A DNA stretch of 43,116 nucleotides from an uncultured Sphingomonas sp. (GCF_946477935.1 NZ_CAMLAC010000007.1:1-43116); one strand, 5' to 3'. Shown: positions 17,075 to 27,075, counted from the first letter of the stretch. Program-made: numbers and translations. The notes: generated from the letters alone by a model not told the origin.

Positions 17075-17509
17075 ATGCTTCGCCGTTCAGCCACCGCGTT
17101 CGCGGTTCTTGCCGCCTTGTCGCTGGGCGCCTGTGCCGGCGGCGGCGATCGGCCCACGGGCGATCTGGCGGCGTCCAAGGTCACCACGATCGGCGTGAAC
17201 AGCTATCTGTGGCGCGCCAGCCTGGATGCGCTCAGCTTCATGCCGCTGGTGCAGACCGACTCCAATGGCGGCGTCATCGTCACCGACTGGTACGTCAACC
17301 CACAGGTCCCGACCGAACGGATGAAGGTGACCGTCACCATTCTCGATCAGGATCTGCGCGCCGACGCGCTGCGCGTCGCGGCACTTCGCGAGGTGAACCG
17401 CGGTGGCCAGTGGGTGGCGGCCCCTGTCGCGGCGGCAACCACGCAGAAGCTGGAAGACATCATCCTGACCAAGGCGCGCGACCTGCGCCGCGGCGCCATT
17501 TCGGGCTAA
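17075..17509 (+). CDS. DUF3576-family lipoprotein
   Basis: The 144-residue product begins with a lipoprotein signal (FAVLAALSLGAC) whose lipobox LGAC puts the lipidated cysteine at residue 20. The mature part matches DUF3576: TIGVNSYLWRASLDALSFMPL, then GGVIVTDWYVNPQVPTERMKV, and a late LEDIILTKARDLRR. The function is not known; members are common in alphaproteobacteria, often encoded next to leuS, as here. Of two in-frame ATGs, the one at 17075 is preferred because CAGGA is eight bases upstream. Only nine bases separate its stop from leuS, so it is likely the first gene of a DUF3576-leuS-lptE-holA operon. Confidence 0.9.
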   Translation: MLRRSATAFAVLAALSLGACAGGGDRPTGDLAASKVTTIGVNSYLWRASLDALSFMPLVQTDSNGGVIVTDWYVNPQVPTERMKVTVTILDQDLRADALRVAALREVNRGGQWVAAPVAAATTQKLEDIILTKARDLRRGAISG

Positions 17510-17518
17510 GCGGCGATC

Positions 17519-20026
17519 ATGGCTTCGCGTTTCAACGCGCTCAAGGCGGATGCGGCGTGGCAGCGCGTCTGGGAAGACCGTCGTACTTTTGCCGCGGACG
17601 ACCATAGTCCCAAGCCGCGCAGCTATGTGCTGGAGATGTTTCCCTATCCTTCGGGGCGCATCCACATGGGCCATGTCCGCAACTACACGATGGGCGACGT
17701 GCTGGCGCGCTATCGGCGGATGACGGGGCATGAGGTGCTCCACCCGATGGGCTGGGATGCATTCGGGATGCCGGCCGAGAATGCCGCGATGGAAAAGGGC
17801 GTGCATCCCGGCGGCTGGACGCGCGACAATATCGCGACGATGCGCGCGCAGTTGAAGCGCCTGGGCTTCGCGCTCGACTGGACGCGCGAACTCGCCACCT
17901 GCGAGCCGAACTATTACGGCCACGAACAGGCGCTGTTCCTCGATCTGCTGGCGGCAGGGCTCGTCTATCGCAAGGAATCGGCGGTCAACTGGGATCCGGT
18001 CGACATGACCGTGCTGGCCAACGAGCAGGTGATCGACGGTCGCGGATGGCGCTCGGGCGCGCTGGTCGAGAAGCGCAAGCTGAACCAGTGGTTCCTGAAG
18101 ATCACGCAGTTCGGCGACGAATTGCTGGAGGGGCTGACCACGCTCGATCACTGGCCTGACAAGGTCCGGCTGATGCAGGAGAACTGGATCGGCCGCAGTC
18201 GGGGACTGACTTTCCGCTTCGCGCCCAACGCGCCGCTTGCCGATCCGATCGAGGTGTATTCGACCCGCCCCGACACGATCTTCGGCGCCAGCTTCGTCGC
18301 GATCGCCGCCGATCATCCGGTTGCGCAGGCGCTCGCCGCCGGCAACGCGGATGCCGCTGCCTTTATCCAGCGTTGCAAGGAAGGCGGCACCACCGCCGCC
18401 GAACTTGAAACGCAGGAGAAGCTGGGTTTCGATACCGGCTATACCGTTGCGCATCCCTTCGATCCTGCCTGGGCGCTGCCCGTCTATATCGCCAACTTCG
18501 TGCTGATGGATTACGGCACCGGCGCGGTGATGGGCGTGCCCGCGCACGATCAGCGCGACCTCGATTTCGCGCGCAAATACGACCTGTCGGTACGCCGCGT
18601 TGTCGCAGACGGTGACATCACCGATCCGGTGTTCGCGGGCGATACCGCCTATACCGGCCCCGGCACCATCGTGAATTCGGCGCTGCTCGACGGCATGACC
18701 GTCGAGGATGCCAAGCGCGCCGTGATCGCGCAGGCGGAGGGCGAAGGCTGGGGCCAGGGCTCCACCGTATTCCGCCTGCGCGACTGGGGTGTCAGCCGCC
18801 AGCGTTACTGGGGCACGCCGATCCCGATCATCCACTGCGACGCGTGCGGCGCGGTGCCGGTCCCCAAGGACCAGTTGCCCGTCACCTTGCCAGAGGACGT
18901 GTCCTTTGCCGTTCCCGGCAACCCGCTCGACCGCCATGCGACGTGGAAGCACGTCCCCTGCCCCACCTGCGGCAAGGATGCGGTGCGGGAAACCGACACG
19001 CTCGACACCTTTGTCGATTCGTCCTGGTACTTCATCCGCTTCGCCAGCCAGCCCGATGACAAGCCGTTCGACCGCGCGGTGGCGGAGCGCTGGCTGCCCG
19101 TCGGCCAATATATCGGCGGGGTCGAGCACGCGATTCTCCATCTGCTCTATGCGCGGTTCTGGACGCGCGCCTTGAAGCATATCGGCCTGATCGACGTGGC
19201 GGAGCCTTTTGCGGGCCTGTTCACGCAAGGCATGGTCACGCACGAGACGTACAAGTCCTGGGACAATCGCTGGCTGTCGCCCGCGGAGGTCGAGAATGGC
19301 ATCGAGATCGCCAGTGGCAAGCCGATCACGGTCGGCCGCATCGAGAAGATGTCCAAGTCCAAGAAGAACACGGTCGATCCCGAACCGATCGTCGATCAGT
19401 ACGGCGCGGATGCGGTTCGCTGGTTCATGCTGTCGGACAGCCCGCCTGAGCGCGACCTGCCGTGGTCGGAGGCCGGTATCGAGGGCTCGTGGCGCTTCGT
19501 GCAGCGCTTGTGGCGTCTGTTCGACAGCGTCGGTGAGGTGGGCAGCGATACGCCGGACAAGGCACTTGCCCGCAAGCTGCATCAGACCATCGCCGGCGTT
19601 GCCGAGGATATCGAGGCGCTGGCGTTCAACAAGGCGGTTGCCAAGCTGTATGAGCTGGTCAACGCGATCGAAAAGGCCCCGGCGGGCGTTACCCGCACCG
19701 ATGCGATCCGCACCGTGCTGCTGCTCGTCGCGCCGATGATCCCGCACATCGCCGAGGAAGCTTGGGCGACGATCGGCACCGGTGGCCTGATCGCCGATGC
19801 AGCATGGCCATCTGTTGACGCCGCGTTGCTGGTCGAGGACGAAGTAACGATCGCCATTCAGATCAACGGGAAGCTGCGCGATACGCTGACCGTGGCCAAG
19901 GGGATGGCGAAGGACAGGCTGGAGGAAGCGGCGCTGGCGTCGGATCGTATCGTCCAGTTGCTGGAGGGCAAGGCGCCACGCAAGGTCATCGTCGTGCCCG
20001 ATCGCCTGGTCAACGTCGTCGCATGA
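17519..20026 (+). CDS. leuS: Leucyl-tRNA synthetase
   Basis: This 835-residue class I synthetase charges tRNA-Leu. The HIGH-type motif is HMGH at 49-52, inside [20 protein letters not shown]. The KMSKS loop is at 610-614. The CP1 editing domain ([20 protein letters not shown]) lies between them, and a zinc-binding insertion has CDACG and CPTCGKD. The C-terminal domain ends [18 protein letters not shown]. Length is normal for a bacterial alpha-type LeuRS. The ATG at 17519 is directly downstream of the DUF3576 gene; no strong Shine-Dalgarno is seen. Its last four bases overlap the lptE start (ATGA). A very long open frame on the opposite strand is a GC-driven shadow. Confidence 0.97.
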   Translation: MASRFNALKADAAWQRVWEDRRTFAADDHSPKPRSYVLEMFPYPSGRIHMGHVRNYTMGDVLARYRRMTGHEVLHPMGWDAFGMPAENAAMEKGVHPGGWTRDNIATMRAQLKRLGFALDWTRELATCEPNYYGHEQALFLDLLAAGLVYRKESAVNWDPVDMTVLANEQVIDGRGWRSGALVEKRKLNQWFLKITQFGDELLEGLTTLDHWPDKVRLMQENWIGRSRGLTFRFAPNAPLADPIEVYSTRPDTIFGASFVAIAADHPVAQALAAGNADAAAFIQRCKEGGTTAAELETQEKLGFDTGYTVAHPFDPAWALPVYIANFVLMDYGTGAVMGVPAHDQRDLDFARKYDLSVRRVVADGDITDPVFAGDTAYTGPGTIVNSALLDGMTVEDAKRAVIAQAEGEGWGQGSTVFRLRDWGVSRQRYWGTPIPIIHCDACGAVPVPKDQLPVTLPEDVSFAVPGNPLDRHATWKHVPCPTCGKDAVRETDTLDTFVDSSWYFIRFASQPDDKPFDRAVAERWLPVGQYIGGVEHAILHLLYARFWTRALKHIGLIDVAEPFAGLFTQGMVTHETYKSWDNRWLSPAEVENGIEIASGKPITVGRIEKMSKSKKNTVDPEPIVDQYGADAVRWFMLSDSPPERDLPWSEAGIEGSWRFVQRLWRLFDSVGEVGSDTPDKALARKLHQTIAGVAEDIEALAFNKAVAKLYELVNAIEKAPAGVTRTDAIRTVLLLVAPMIPHIAEEAWATIGTGGLIADAAWPSVDAALLVEDEVTIAIQINGKLRDTLTVAKGMAKDRLEEAALASDRIVQLLEGKAPRKVIVVPDRLVNVVA

Positions 20027-20520
20027 AGGCCCCCCTCGCCCTGATGACGCTCAGCCTGATGCTCGCCGGCTGTGGGCTGAAGCCCCTCTATGCCGGCGGA
20101 AGCAATGGCGCGGTCGCCAGCGCGCTCACGCAGGTCGAGGTGGCCCCGATCGAGGGCAAGGCGGGCTGGCTGGTCGGCAACGCGCTGCGCGACCGGCTGG
20201 TCGGTGGCGGCGGTGATGGCAGCGGCGCCGCCCGCTATCGTCTCGATGTCCGTCTCGACGATCAGATCGTCGGCCTGGGCGTGCGTGCGGATGACAGCGT
20301 GACTCGCGAACGGCGCACACTGCGCGCGCGATATCAATTGATCGATACCGGCACCAATGCGGTGCTCCTCGACGCAAGCGCAGGGTCGGACGCAGGGATC
20401 GACGTGGTGCAATCCGAATACGCCACGATCGCGGCGGAAAACACTGCACTGGAACGACTTTCCGAGATCGTCGCCGACCAGATCGTCGCCCGCCTCGCCA
20501 CCTACGCCCGCACCCAGTGA
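20023..20520 (+). CDS. lptE: LPS assembly lipoprotein LptE
   Basis: A 165-residue outer-membrane lipoprotein that plugs and assembles the LptD barrel, the last step of lipopolysaccharide export. The signal ends in lipobox LAGC with the cysteine at residue 17, followed by GLKPLYA, which is characteristic of LptE. Later parts include [26 protein letters not shown] and the C-terminal helix [17 protein letters not shown]. It is translationally coupled at both ends: ATGA with leuS and GTGA with holA. The leuS-lptE-holA order is widely conserved in Gram-negative bacteria, which supports the assignment despite weak sequence conservation. Confidence 0.9.
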   Translation: MKAPLALMTLSLMLAGCGLKPLYAGGSNGAVASALTQVEVAPIEGKAGWLVGNALRDRLVGGGGDGSGAARYRLDVRLDDQIVGLGVRADDSVTRERRTLRARYQLIDTGTNAVLLDASAGSDAGIDVVQSEYATIAAENTALERLSEIVADQIVARLATYARTQ

Positions 20521-21536
20521 AGGCAAGCGCCAATCAGATCCGGCAGGCGCTGAGCAAACCCAGCCCTGATATCCGCCTCTATCTCCTGCACGGCCCCGAT
20601 GAAGCGGGTGCAGCCGATCTCGCCAAGCGCCTTGGCGAAGCGATGGGGCCGGAAGCGGAGCGGATCGATCTCGACTCTGCGACCTTGAAGAGTGACCCTG
20701 CCCGTCTGGCGGACGAGGCGGCCTCGCTGTCGCTCTTCGGCGGGGCGCGTTATGTGCGCATCGCCGCGATCGGTGAGGAAGGCTTGGCGGCCTTCTCCGC
20801 ACTGCTTGATGCGGATCGTGCCGGTAATCCGGTTGTTGCGATAGCACCGAACGTCAAGGCGAGTGCCCGCATCGTCAAGCTGGCGACCGACTCGCCTCGC
20901 TCCATGGCATTCGGATGCTATATGCCCAGTGCAGCCGATGCCGAGCGGCTGGTCATGACGCTGGCCGGCGAAATGGGCATGCGCCCCGCTGCCGGTGTCG
21001 CGCGCCGGTTGGTCGACGCCACCGCTGCAGACCGGGCCATCCTGACACGTGAACTGGAAAAGCTGGCGCTGTATCTGGATGCCGCATCGGATCGCGTCCG
21101 CGAGCTCGATCATGACGCCCTAGATGCGGTAGGCGCGGATCTGGGCGAGGCCGAGACGGGGCAAGCCGTCGAAGCCGTCGTTGAAGGTCGGATTGCCGAT
21201 CTTGGCGGTGAGCTGGCCCTGTTGGACGAGGGAGGCGCATCGCCCATCCCTTGGTTACGCGCCCTCTCCCGCCGCCTGGTCGCACTGGCCGAGATGCGGG
21301 CCGAGATCGAGACTGGCGAGCCGGTGGACGCCGTCATGAAGCGTCACCGCGTCTTCTTCCGCGATGAAGCCCAGACGGCCCGCGCGTTACGCCGATGGAC
21401 CCCCATGATGTTGGCCCGTGCGCTTGCCCGCATCCGTGCTGCGGAGCGCGCCGTCGTAGCGCCTGGCAATGCCGGATCAGTGCTTGCCGAAGCGGAAGCC
21501 ACGGTCATCGCGCAGGGTATCGCTCGCCGCGGCTGA
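20517..21536 (+). CDS. holA: DNA polymerase III subunit delta
   Basis: The 339-residue delta subunit opens the sliding clamp within the clamp loader. The N-terminal region (IRLYLLHGPDEAGAADLAKRL) has the AAA+-like fold without a working P-loop, as expected for delta. LSLFGGARYVRIAAIGEEG and LELEKLALYLDAA-like helices follow. The collar domain at the C-terminus includes IPWLRALSRRLVALAEMRAE and KRHRVFFRDEAQTARALRRW. The GTG start overlaps the lptE stop. It converges with parB, with only five bases between the two stop codons. Confidence 0.93.
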   Translation: MKASANQIRQALSKPSPDIRLYLLHGPDEAGAADLAKRLGEAMGPEAERIDLDSATLKSDPARLADEAASLSLFGGARYVRIAAIGEEGLAAFSALLDADRAGNPVVAIAPNVKASARIVKLATDSPRSMAFGCYMPSAADAERLVMTLAGEMGMRPAAGVARRLVDATAADRAILTRELEKLALYLDAASDRVRELDHDALDAVGADLGEAETGQAVEAVVEGRIADLGGELALLDEGGASPIPWLRALSRRLVALAEMRAEIETGEPVDAVMKRHRVFFRDEAQTARALRRWTPMMLARALARIRAAERAVVAPGNAGSVLAEAEATVIAQGIARRG

Positions 21537-21541
21537 CTCCG

Positions 21542-22483
21542 TCAGATACCTTCTCCGGTCAATCGCTGACACACCATGTCGAGTTGATCGAGCGTCGAAT
21601 AGTTCAGCGTCAACGTCCCGCCTTCTCCCGAATGCGCAATCCGCACCGATAGCCCAAGCAGGTCTGCAAGCTGATTTTCCAGTGCCGCGATATCCGCATC
21701 GGGCGAGTCCATGGCCGTGCCGCTGTTGGTACCGGCGTTGCGCGCAGAGCCGCTTGCATCCCGATGGCCGTCTTCGGGCGACGCTCGCCCTTTTGCTTCG
21801 CGCGTCAGCTTTTCGGTCTCACGAACCGACAGGCCACGGCTCACCACCTGATCGGCCAAGCCCTCCACATCCTGCGCGCCGAGCAGCGCACGCGCATGGC
21901 CCATGGACAGCGATCCGTCCACGACCTGCGCCTGCACGCCTGCGGGCAGCTCCAGCAGGCGCAACAGATTGGCGACATGGCTGCGCGATTTGTGGACGAT
22001 CTTGGCGAGTGCGTCCTGGGTATGGCCGAACTCTCCGGCCAGACGCTGATAGGCTTGCGCTTCTTCGATCGCGTTCAGATCCTGCCGTTGAATATTCTCG
22101 ACAAGCGCGATTTCGAGCGTTTCGGCATCGTTGAACTCGCGCACGACGACAGGCACTTCATGCAGCCTGGCACGCTGCGCCGCCCGCCAGCGTCGTTCGC
22201 CTGCGACGATCTGATATTCCTTGCCATGCGGTCGCACGACGATCGGCTGAATCAGACCGCGCGCTGCAATCGATCCGGCGAGTTCATCCAGGGCTGATTC
22301 ATCGAACCGACGGCGTGGCTGATCCGGATGCGGTGACAACGCACCGACAGGCAACATGCGAACGCCCGACTGAGACTGATCCATGCCCGGCTTGACCGGT
22401 GCCTCTCGCGCGATCTCACCCAGCAAGGCATTCAGGCCGCGCCCTAAACCAGGCCGCGGACGCTTGGCCGCCTCGGTGCTCAT
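21542..22483 (-). CDS. parB: Chromosome-partitioning protein ParB
   Basis: A 313-residue CTP-dependent clamp that loads at parS and spreads along DNA. It has the N-terminal ParA-contact segment GLGRGLNALLG (12-22), the CTP-binding box GERRWRA (95-101), the helix-turn-helix parS reader (TQDALAKIVHKSRSHVANLLRLLELP), and a C-terminal dimer domain (LENQLADLLGLSVRI). The linker around residues 235-265 is Ser/Gly/Asp-rich and probably disordered. parB is last in the DUF6489-mnmE-mnmG-rsmG-parA-parB operon and starts inside the parA stop (ATGA). Two parS-like sites lie upstream in the same operon. Confidence 0.96.
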   Translation of the reverse strand: MSTEAAKRPRPGLGRGLNALLGEIAREAPVKPGMDQSQSGVRMLPVGALSPHPDQPRRRFDESALDELAGSIAARGLIQPIVVRPHGKEYQIVAGERRWRAAQRARLHEVPVVVREFNDAETLEIALVENIQRQDLNAIEEAQAYQRLAGEFGHTQDALAKIVHKSRSHVANLLRLLELPAGVQAQVVDGSLSMGHARALLGAQDVEGLADQVVSRGLSVRETEKLTREAKGRASPEDGHRDASGSARNAGTNSGTAMDSPDADIAALENQLADLLGLSVRIAHSGEGGTLTLNYSTLDQLDMVCQRLTGEGI

Positions 22484-23262
22484 GCTGCAGCCTTTGCAGC
22501 AGCGGGCAACCGCGAAATGAGCTCGCGGGCCAAGGCAATGTAGGCCTGACTTCCCACGCAGCGATGGTCATAGATCAGCGCCGGCAATCCGTGACTCGGC
22601 GCCTCGGAAAGCCGCACGTTGCGTGGGATCACCGTTTCGAACACCACACCCCCCAATACTGCCCGCACATCCGCCGCCACATGATCTGTCAGACGGTTCC
22701 GGCGATCATACATGGTCAGTGCCACCCCCATGATCGATAACCCCGGATTGAACCTGGCACGGATACGCTCCACCGTCGTCAGCAGTTGGGACAGGCCCTC
22801 CAGTGCAAAGAATTCGCATTGCAGTGGCACGAATAAGGCATGGGATGCGACCATGGCATTGATCGTCAGCAAGCCCAATGAGGGCGGGCAATCGATCAGT
22901 ACGATGTCCCATTGCCCCGACGATGCCCGCATGGCGCGATCCAGTCGGTGGGTACGCTCTTCGAAATCGACCAACTCAATCTCGGCTCCTGACAGATCGA
23001 CCGTAGCCGGAAGCAGATCGAGCCGCGGCACCCGGCTGTGCATCACTGCCTGATCGACGCCAACTTCACCCATTAGCACATGGTAGCTGGACCAGCTTCG
23101 CTCGCCATGGCTTACGCCCAATCCGGTTGAAGCATTGCCCTGCGGATCGAAATCGATCAGCAGGACGTGCAGACCTGTTGCAGCTAATGCCGTTCCCAGG
23201 TTGATCGCAGAGGTGGTTTTACCCACTCCCCCTTTTTGATTGGCCACAGCGACACAGATCAT
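22480..23262 (-). CDS. parA: Chromosome-partitioning ATPase ParA
   Basis: The 260-residue ParA/Soj ATPase binds DNA non-specifically when dimeric and moves ParB-parS complexes. The deviant Walker A motif is KGGVGKT at 10-16 with the signature lysine. Switch I has FDPQGNASTGLG and Walker B is WDIVLIDCPPSLGLL. LFVPLQCEFFALEGLSQL and RNVRLSEAPSHGLP are typical of chromosomal ParA. It lacks the long N-terminal DNA-binding extension of plasmid type Ia proteins. Its start overlaps the rsmG stop, and parB begins inside its stop, so rsmG, parA and parB are coupled. Confidence 0.96.
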   Translation of the reverse strand: MICVAVANQKGGVGKTTSAINLGTALAATGLHVLLIDFDPQGNASTGLGVSHGERSWSSYHVLMGEVGVDQAVMHSRVPRLDLLPATVDLSGAEIELVDFEERTHRLDRAMRASSGQWDIVLIDCPPSLGLLTINAMVASHALFVPLQCEFFALEGLSQLLTTVERIRARFNPGLSIMGVALTMYDRRNRLTDHVAADVRAVLGGVVFETVIPRNVRLSEAPSHGLPALIYDHRCVGSQAYIALARELISRLPAAAKAAA

Positions 23263-23873
23263 TTGGCGCGTACTCGATCGAGGATCACGATCGACGAGTC
23301 TGTCGACGTGACGCTATGTTCCACGTGAAACACGAACTGCCAATGATGGCGAAGCCCGTCCAGGTCGCGTTCGTTAAAGCGGCCGCGAGGTAGCAGCCAC
23401 CGCGTACCCTGTTTGCCGCAGTGCGCAGCGGCGCGCAAAAGGTTTTCTACGGTTGCGACAGCGCGAGCGGAAATTACATCCGCCTGGTCGCGAACCGCTT
23501 CGATCTTGCTGGCGTGCACCATAACCCGGTCGCTGATACCGAGTTGCTCCACGCATTCCGCCAGAAAGGCCGCGCGGCGCTTGCGAGGCTCCACCAAGCT
23601 GACCCTACCTTCCCACGCGAGTGCGACGACCATTCCCGGAAAGCCACCACCCGTTCCGATATCGATCCAATGCTCCGCGCCGCCGGGCAGAAAAGATAGC
23701 AGCTGCACCGAGTCCAATGCGTGACGCGACCAGATCGTCTCGATGGTAGAGGGAGATATCAGGTTTTGGCGACCATTCTCATCGGCAACCATGGCAAGAA
23801 AGGCGCTGATATGGTCGACCGCGGTCTCCCCATGGCGCGCTGCAATCCACGCCTTCGCGTCCTGCTCCGTCAC
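23259..23873 (-). CDS. rsmG: 16S rRNA m7G527 methyltransferase RsmG (GidB)
   Basis: The 204-residue enzyme methylates N7 of G527 in 16S rRNA. The SAM-binding motif DIGTGGGFPGM is at 71-81, preceded by the family motif IWSRHALDSVQLL (about 48-60). SLVEPRKRRAAFL and ISARAVATVENLL complete the Rossmann fold. Loss of RsmG gives low-level streptomycin resistance in other bacteria. The gene overlaps both neighbours, mnmG and parA. Its C-terminal coding sequence contains a parS-like 16-mer at the FHVEH codons, so this segment is under double constraint. Confidence 0.95.
   Translation of the reverse strand: MTEQDAKAWIAARHGETAVDHISAFLAMVADENGRQNLISPSTIETIWSRHALDSVQLLSFLPGGAEHWIDIGTGGGFPGMVVALAWEGRVSLVEPRKRRAAFLAECVEQLGISDRVMVHASKIEAVRDQADVISARAVATVENLLRAAAHCGKQGTRWLLPRGRFNERDLDGLRHHWQFVFHVEHSVTSTDSSIVILDRVRAK
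23317..23332. other. parS-like ParB-binding site inside rsmG
   Basis: TGTTCCACGTGAAACA differs at a single position from the widely conserved parS palindrome TGTTTCACGTGAAACA. It falls within the 3' part of rsmG, about 50 bases upstream of the parA start, a classic place for parS. Confidence 0.85.
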
Positions 23874-25708
23874 GCGGCACGCTTCCGGGCATGCAGCAAT
23901 ACCGCCGACAAAGCAGCCGGCGTGATGCCGCGGATACGGGATGCCGCGGCGAGGGACGCAGGTCGTGCAAGGGAGAGCCGATCGATCATCTCCTGTGACA
24001 GTCCCGGTACCGTCGCATAGACCATATCGTTTGGCAGCATGATTGCTTCGTCAGCGCGCAACCGCGCCACCTCATCCGCCTGCCGTTCCACATATGGAGC
24101 ATAGCGCGCATCCTCCAGCATTTCTGTCACGACCGCTGCCTCGAATTGCGTGGCCGCGCCGGCTTCGATCACATGATCCAAGGTTACACCCTCAAACCGC
24201 AACCACTCATAAGCCGCACGTCGTGTACCATCTTGTGCGACGCTGGCACCGCGTCGCGATACATCGGCTGCCGTGCGCATCGCGGATAGTTGATCGCGCA
24301 ATCGCTCCCGCTGCTGCGATCGGACCTCTTGATGCGCCAACCGCTCGGCACTCAAACATCCTGCGGTTTGTGCGATCGGCCCCAGCCGGGATTCGGCGTT
24401 ATCGGCGCGAAGGGATAAACGGTATTCCGCCCGAGCAGTGAGCATTCGATAGGGCTCAGTTACGCCCTGCAACACGAGATCGTCGATCATCACTCCGGTA
24501 TAGCTGGACGCACGGTCCAGGATTACCGGTGCCATCGTACAGGCATGCGCTGCTGCATTGAGACCGGCAACCAAGCCTTGACCCGCGGCCTCCTCATACC
24601 CCGTCGTACCATTGATCTGTCCGGCACAGAATACACCATCGATCGCGCTCAAGGCCAGGCGTGCGTCCAGTGCGCGAGGATCGATATGATCATATTCCAC
24701 CGCATATCCGGGCACGGTGATGCGGGCACTTTCCAGCCCTGGCATGCTCGCGATCATGGCCTCCTGCACGTCCGTCGGCAGAGAAGTGGACAACCCGTTA
24801 GGATAAACCAGCGCGTCATCCAGACCCTCCGGCTCCAGAAAAATCTGATGGCTGTCGCGATCGGCAAAACGCTTTATCTTATCCTCGATCGACGGACAAT
24901 ATCGGGGTCCGTTGGCCTCAATTGCTCCAGTGAACAATGGGGATCGATCGAACGCCTCAGCAATGATGGCGTGGGTTTGTGACGTTGTTCGGGTGATCGC
25001 GCAGGCAATTTGCGGAAGCGGACGGAAACGCGTCATGGGTGACATCGTCCATGGCTCGCTGTCCGATGGCTGCTCGGGCAGGACGGCCCAATTGATCGTC
25101 CGCCCGTCCAATCGGGGCGGGGTGCCTGTCTTCATCCGTGCCATGGGCAGGTTCAGCGAACGGAGTTGCTCCGCCATCCGACTGGCAGACCTTTCCCCTA
25201 TCCTGCCTCCTGCATCACGCTCGTCTCCACGAAACAGTCGACCGCCCAGGAACGTACCTGTCGCCAGAACGACCGCGCGGCATGCGATGATAGTGCCATC
25301 TGCCAGCCGGACTCCCGCGATGCGGTCTCGCTCAATATGCAGCGCCGCCGCCTCGCCCTCGACGATGCTCAGGTTGGATTGCGCCGCCAGCATCTGTCGT
25401 ATCGCCGCGGCGTAACGTCTCCGATCGGCTTGGACCCGTGGCCCTTGAACGGCCGTTCCCTTGCTACGGTTGAGCATCCGATAATGGATCGCAGCGGCAT
25501 CCGCGGCACGGCCCATCAATCCATCGAATGCGTCCACCTCCCGCACGATATGCCCCTTGCCCAATCCCCCGATCGCTGGGTTGCAGGACATGGCGCCGAC
25601 TGTTCGGCGATCAAAGGAGAGAAGCGCGGTTTTTGCACCACGACGTGCCGAAGCGGCAGCCGCTTCGGTTCCGGCGTGCCCACCGCCGATTACCACAACA
25701 TCGAACAT
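23870..25708 (-). CDS. mnmG: tRNA U34 5-carboxymethylaminomethyl synthase MnmG (GidA)
   Basis: A 612-residue FAD protein that works with MnmE to modify the wobble uridine of certain tRNAs. The N-terminal FAD motif is VVIGGGHAGTEAAAASARRG (residues 5-24). Family landmarks are SCNPAIGGLGKGHIVREVDA, LATGTFLGGRLF, RMKTGTPPRLDG, FCAGQINGTTGYEEAA and TARAEYRLSLRADNAESRL. The C-terminal helical domain ends in SRIRGITPAALSAVLLHARK. Length is usual for the family. It follows mnmE at a 69-base gap that holds a parS-like site, and its stop overlaps the rsmG start. Confidence 0.97.
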   Translation of the reverse strand: MFDVVVIGGGHAGTEAAAASARRGAKTALLSFDRRTVGAMSCNPAIGGLGKGHIVREVDAFDGLMGRAADAAAIHYRMLNRSKGTAVQGPRVQADRRRYAAAIRQMLAAQSNLSIVEGEAAALHIERDRIAGVRLADGTIIACRAVVLATGTFLGGRLFRGDERDAGGRIGERSASRMAEQLRSLNLPMARMKTGTPPRLDGRTINWAVLPEQPSDSEPWTMSPMTRFRPLPQIACAITRTTSQTHAIIAEAFDRSPLFTGAIEANGPRYCPSIEDKIKRFADRDSHQIFLEPEGLDDALVYPNGLSTSLPTDVQEAMIASMPGLESARITVPGYAVEYDHIDPRALDARLALSAIDGVFCAGQINGTTGYEEAAGQGLVAGLNAAAHACTMAPVILDRASSYTGVMIDDLVLQGVTEPYRMLTARAEYRLSLRADNAESRLGPIAQTAGCLSAERLAHQEVRSQQRERLRDQLSAMRTAADVSRRGASVAQDGTRRAAYEWLRFEGVTLDHVIEAGAATQFEAAVVTEMLEDARYAPYVERQADEVARLRADEAIMLPNDMVYATVPGLSQEMIDRLSLARPASLAAASRIRGITPAALSAVLLHARKRAA

Positions 25709-25755
25709 CCCGCCGCTTTAGTGCAACTTGCGCATCCGCGAAAGCATCTGCCGAA

Positions 25756-25771
25756 TGTTCCACGTGAAACG
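25756..25771. other. Second parS-like site between mnmE and mnmG
   Basis: TGTTCCACGTGAAACG shares its first 15 bases with the site inside rsmG and has the CACGTG core with matching arms except at its last base. It lies in the only sizeable gap of the operon. Two sites 2.4 kb apart fit the usual cluster of parS near parAB. Confidence 0.8.
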
Positions 25772-25777
25772 CTGCTG

Positions 25778-27070
25778 CTATTTTCCGAGGCAAAAGCGCC
25801 CGAACAACGCGTCCAGCATCGTCTCCGTAGCACTCACTCCCAACAGACCGCTGAGACATGCACGCGTCACACGAAGATGCTCGGCAAGGAGCAACAGATC
25901 AGAGGCGGGAGCCAACGATAACGCTACCGCCGCCGCACGGCACTCCTCCTGCTGATGGCGTTTCAACGCAATGGCATCGGCCCTAGGCAGAAGGGACTCC
26001 GCATGTGAGGCGATCAACCGCCAAACGGCGGCAATGCTTCCAGCATCATCCTGGCTAACCGCCACATTCTTGCCGGACGGCAAGATTGTGCGCCCATCGA
26101 GATCCGCGCGTGTATGCAGCCATATCGCATCATCCCGCGGCGGCGGCGTGTCGGCCAGCCACAGCAGAATGTCCGCCGCTGCTATAGCTTCTTCCGCGCG
26201 GCCGATACCGATCGCCTCAATCGCGTCATCGGTGGCCGCAGCGAGTCCCGCCGTGTCCACCAGGATATAGGCCACGCCGCCACGAACGATGGTCGCTTCG
26301 ATCCTGTCGCGGGTCGTACCGGCGATGGGCGATACGATCGCTGCCTCCCGCTCGCACAACAGGTTAAGCAGCGTCGACTTGCCGCTATTCGGAGGCCCCC
26401 CCAGGACGATGCGCAAGCCGTCATACAGCCGATCAACCGGCGGCCGCTCGACCTCCTCCAGCATCTCGACCGCCAACACATCCATGTCCGCCTTCAACCG
26501 ATCCAGCGATACGGCATCGACCGGCACATCATCTTCTTCGGCAAAGTCGAGCATCGCCTCTGCCCGTGCAGCCATATCCGTCGCACGATCCAGCCAGTTG
26601 CGCACCCTGGCACTGACCCTCCCCTCGACCGCACCCAAGGCCGCAACCCGCTGCCGCTCCGTCTGCGCCTCCAACAGATCGGCCAATCCCTCGGCTTCGG
26701 CCAGATCGATCCGGCCATGTGCCAGTGCACGACGGGTGAACTCACCAGGTTCAGCACGGCGCATATCGGGAAGATCAGCCAGCGCCGCTTCCACGGCCGC
26801 GACCACGGCACGTCCACCGTGGCAATGCACCTCTACCAGATCCTCGCCGGTTGCAGTCGCCGGGCCTGGAAATATCAGAACGAGCGCGCGATCCAGTATT
26901 CCGCCGCGGCGATCTCGCAGGGTGCGCATGCGTGCTTCACGCGGAGGCGGCAACCTACCTGCCAATTGCATCGCAGCCGACATGGCTCCCTGCCCGCTCA
27001 CCCGGATGACGGCAATGGCTGCGGGGGGCTGGCCACTGGACACGGCGAAGATCGTTGAAGGGGTCGCCAT
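25778..27070 (-). CDS. mnmE: tRNA modification GTPase MnmE (TrmE)
   Basis: The 430-residue partner of MnmG. The N-terminal folate-binding domain starts TIFAVSSGQPPAAIAVIRVSG and includes GEDLVEVHCHGG and AEPGEFTRRALAHGRIDLAEAEG. The G domain is inserted in a helical domain: G1 GGPPNSGKS at about 224-232, G2 GTTRD at 251-255 and G3 DTAGL at 272-276. The usual G4 NKxD motif is replaced by a divergent stretch (LHTRADLDG), a shortened form seen in sphingomonads. The protein ends with FCLGK, matching the conserved C-terminal FCIGK cysteine motif. It starts five bases after the DUF6489 stop. Confidence 0.95.
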   Translation of the reverse strand: MATPSTIFAVSSGQPPAAIAVIRVSGQGAMSAAMQLAGRLPPPREARMRTLRDRRGGILDRALVLIFPGPATATGEDLVEVHCHGGRAVVAAVEAALADLPDMRRAEPGEFTRRALAHGRIDLAEAEGLADLLEAQTERQRVAALGAVEGRVSARVRNWLDRATDMAARAEAMLDFAEEDDVPVDAVSLDRLKADMDVLAVEMLEEVERPPVDRLYDGLRIVLGGPPNSGKSTLLNLLCEREAAIVSPIAGTTRDRIEATIVRGGVAYILVDTAGLAAATDDAIEAIGIGRAEEAIAAADILLWLADTPPPRDDAIWLHTRADLDGRTILPSGKNVAVSQDDAGSIAAVWRLIASHAESLLPRADAIALKRHQQEECRAAAVALSLAPASDLLLLAEHLRVTRACLSGLLGVSATETMLDALFGRFCLGK

Positions 27071-27075
27071 GGCGT

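Noticed and set aside
17087..19747. An 886-codon open frame opposite leuS and the DUF3576 gene
   Set aside because: It mirrors two certain genes, is rich in Arg, His and Gly with no domain, and results from high GC content at third codon positions.
21533..21545. CTGAC-TCC-GTCAG palindrome between holA and parB
   Set aside because: It is formed by two facing stop codons and their next bases; five base pairs are too few to call a terminator.
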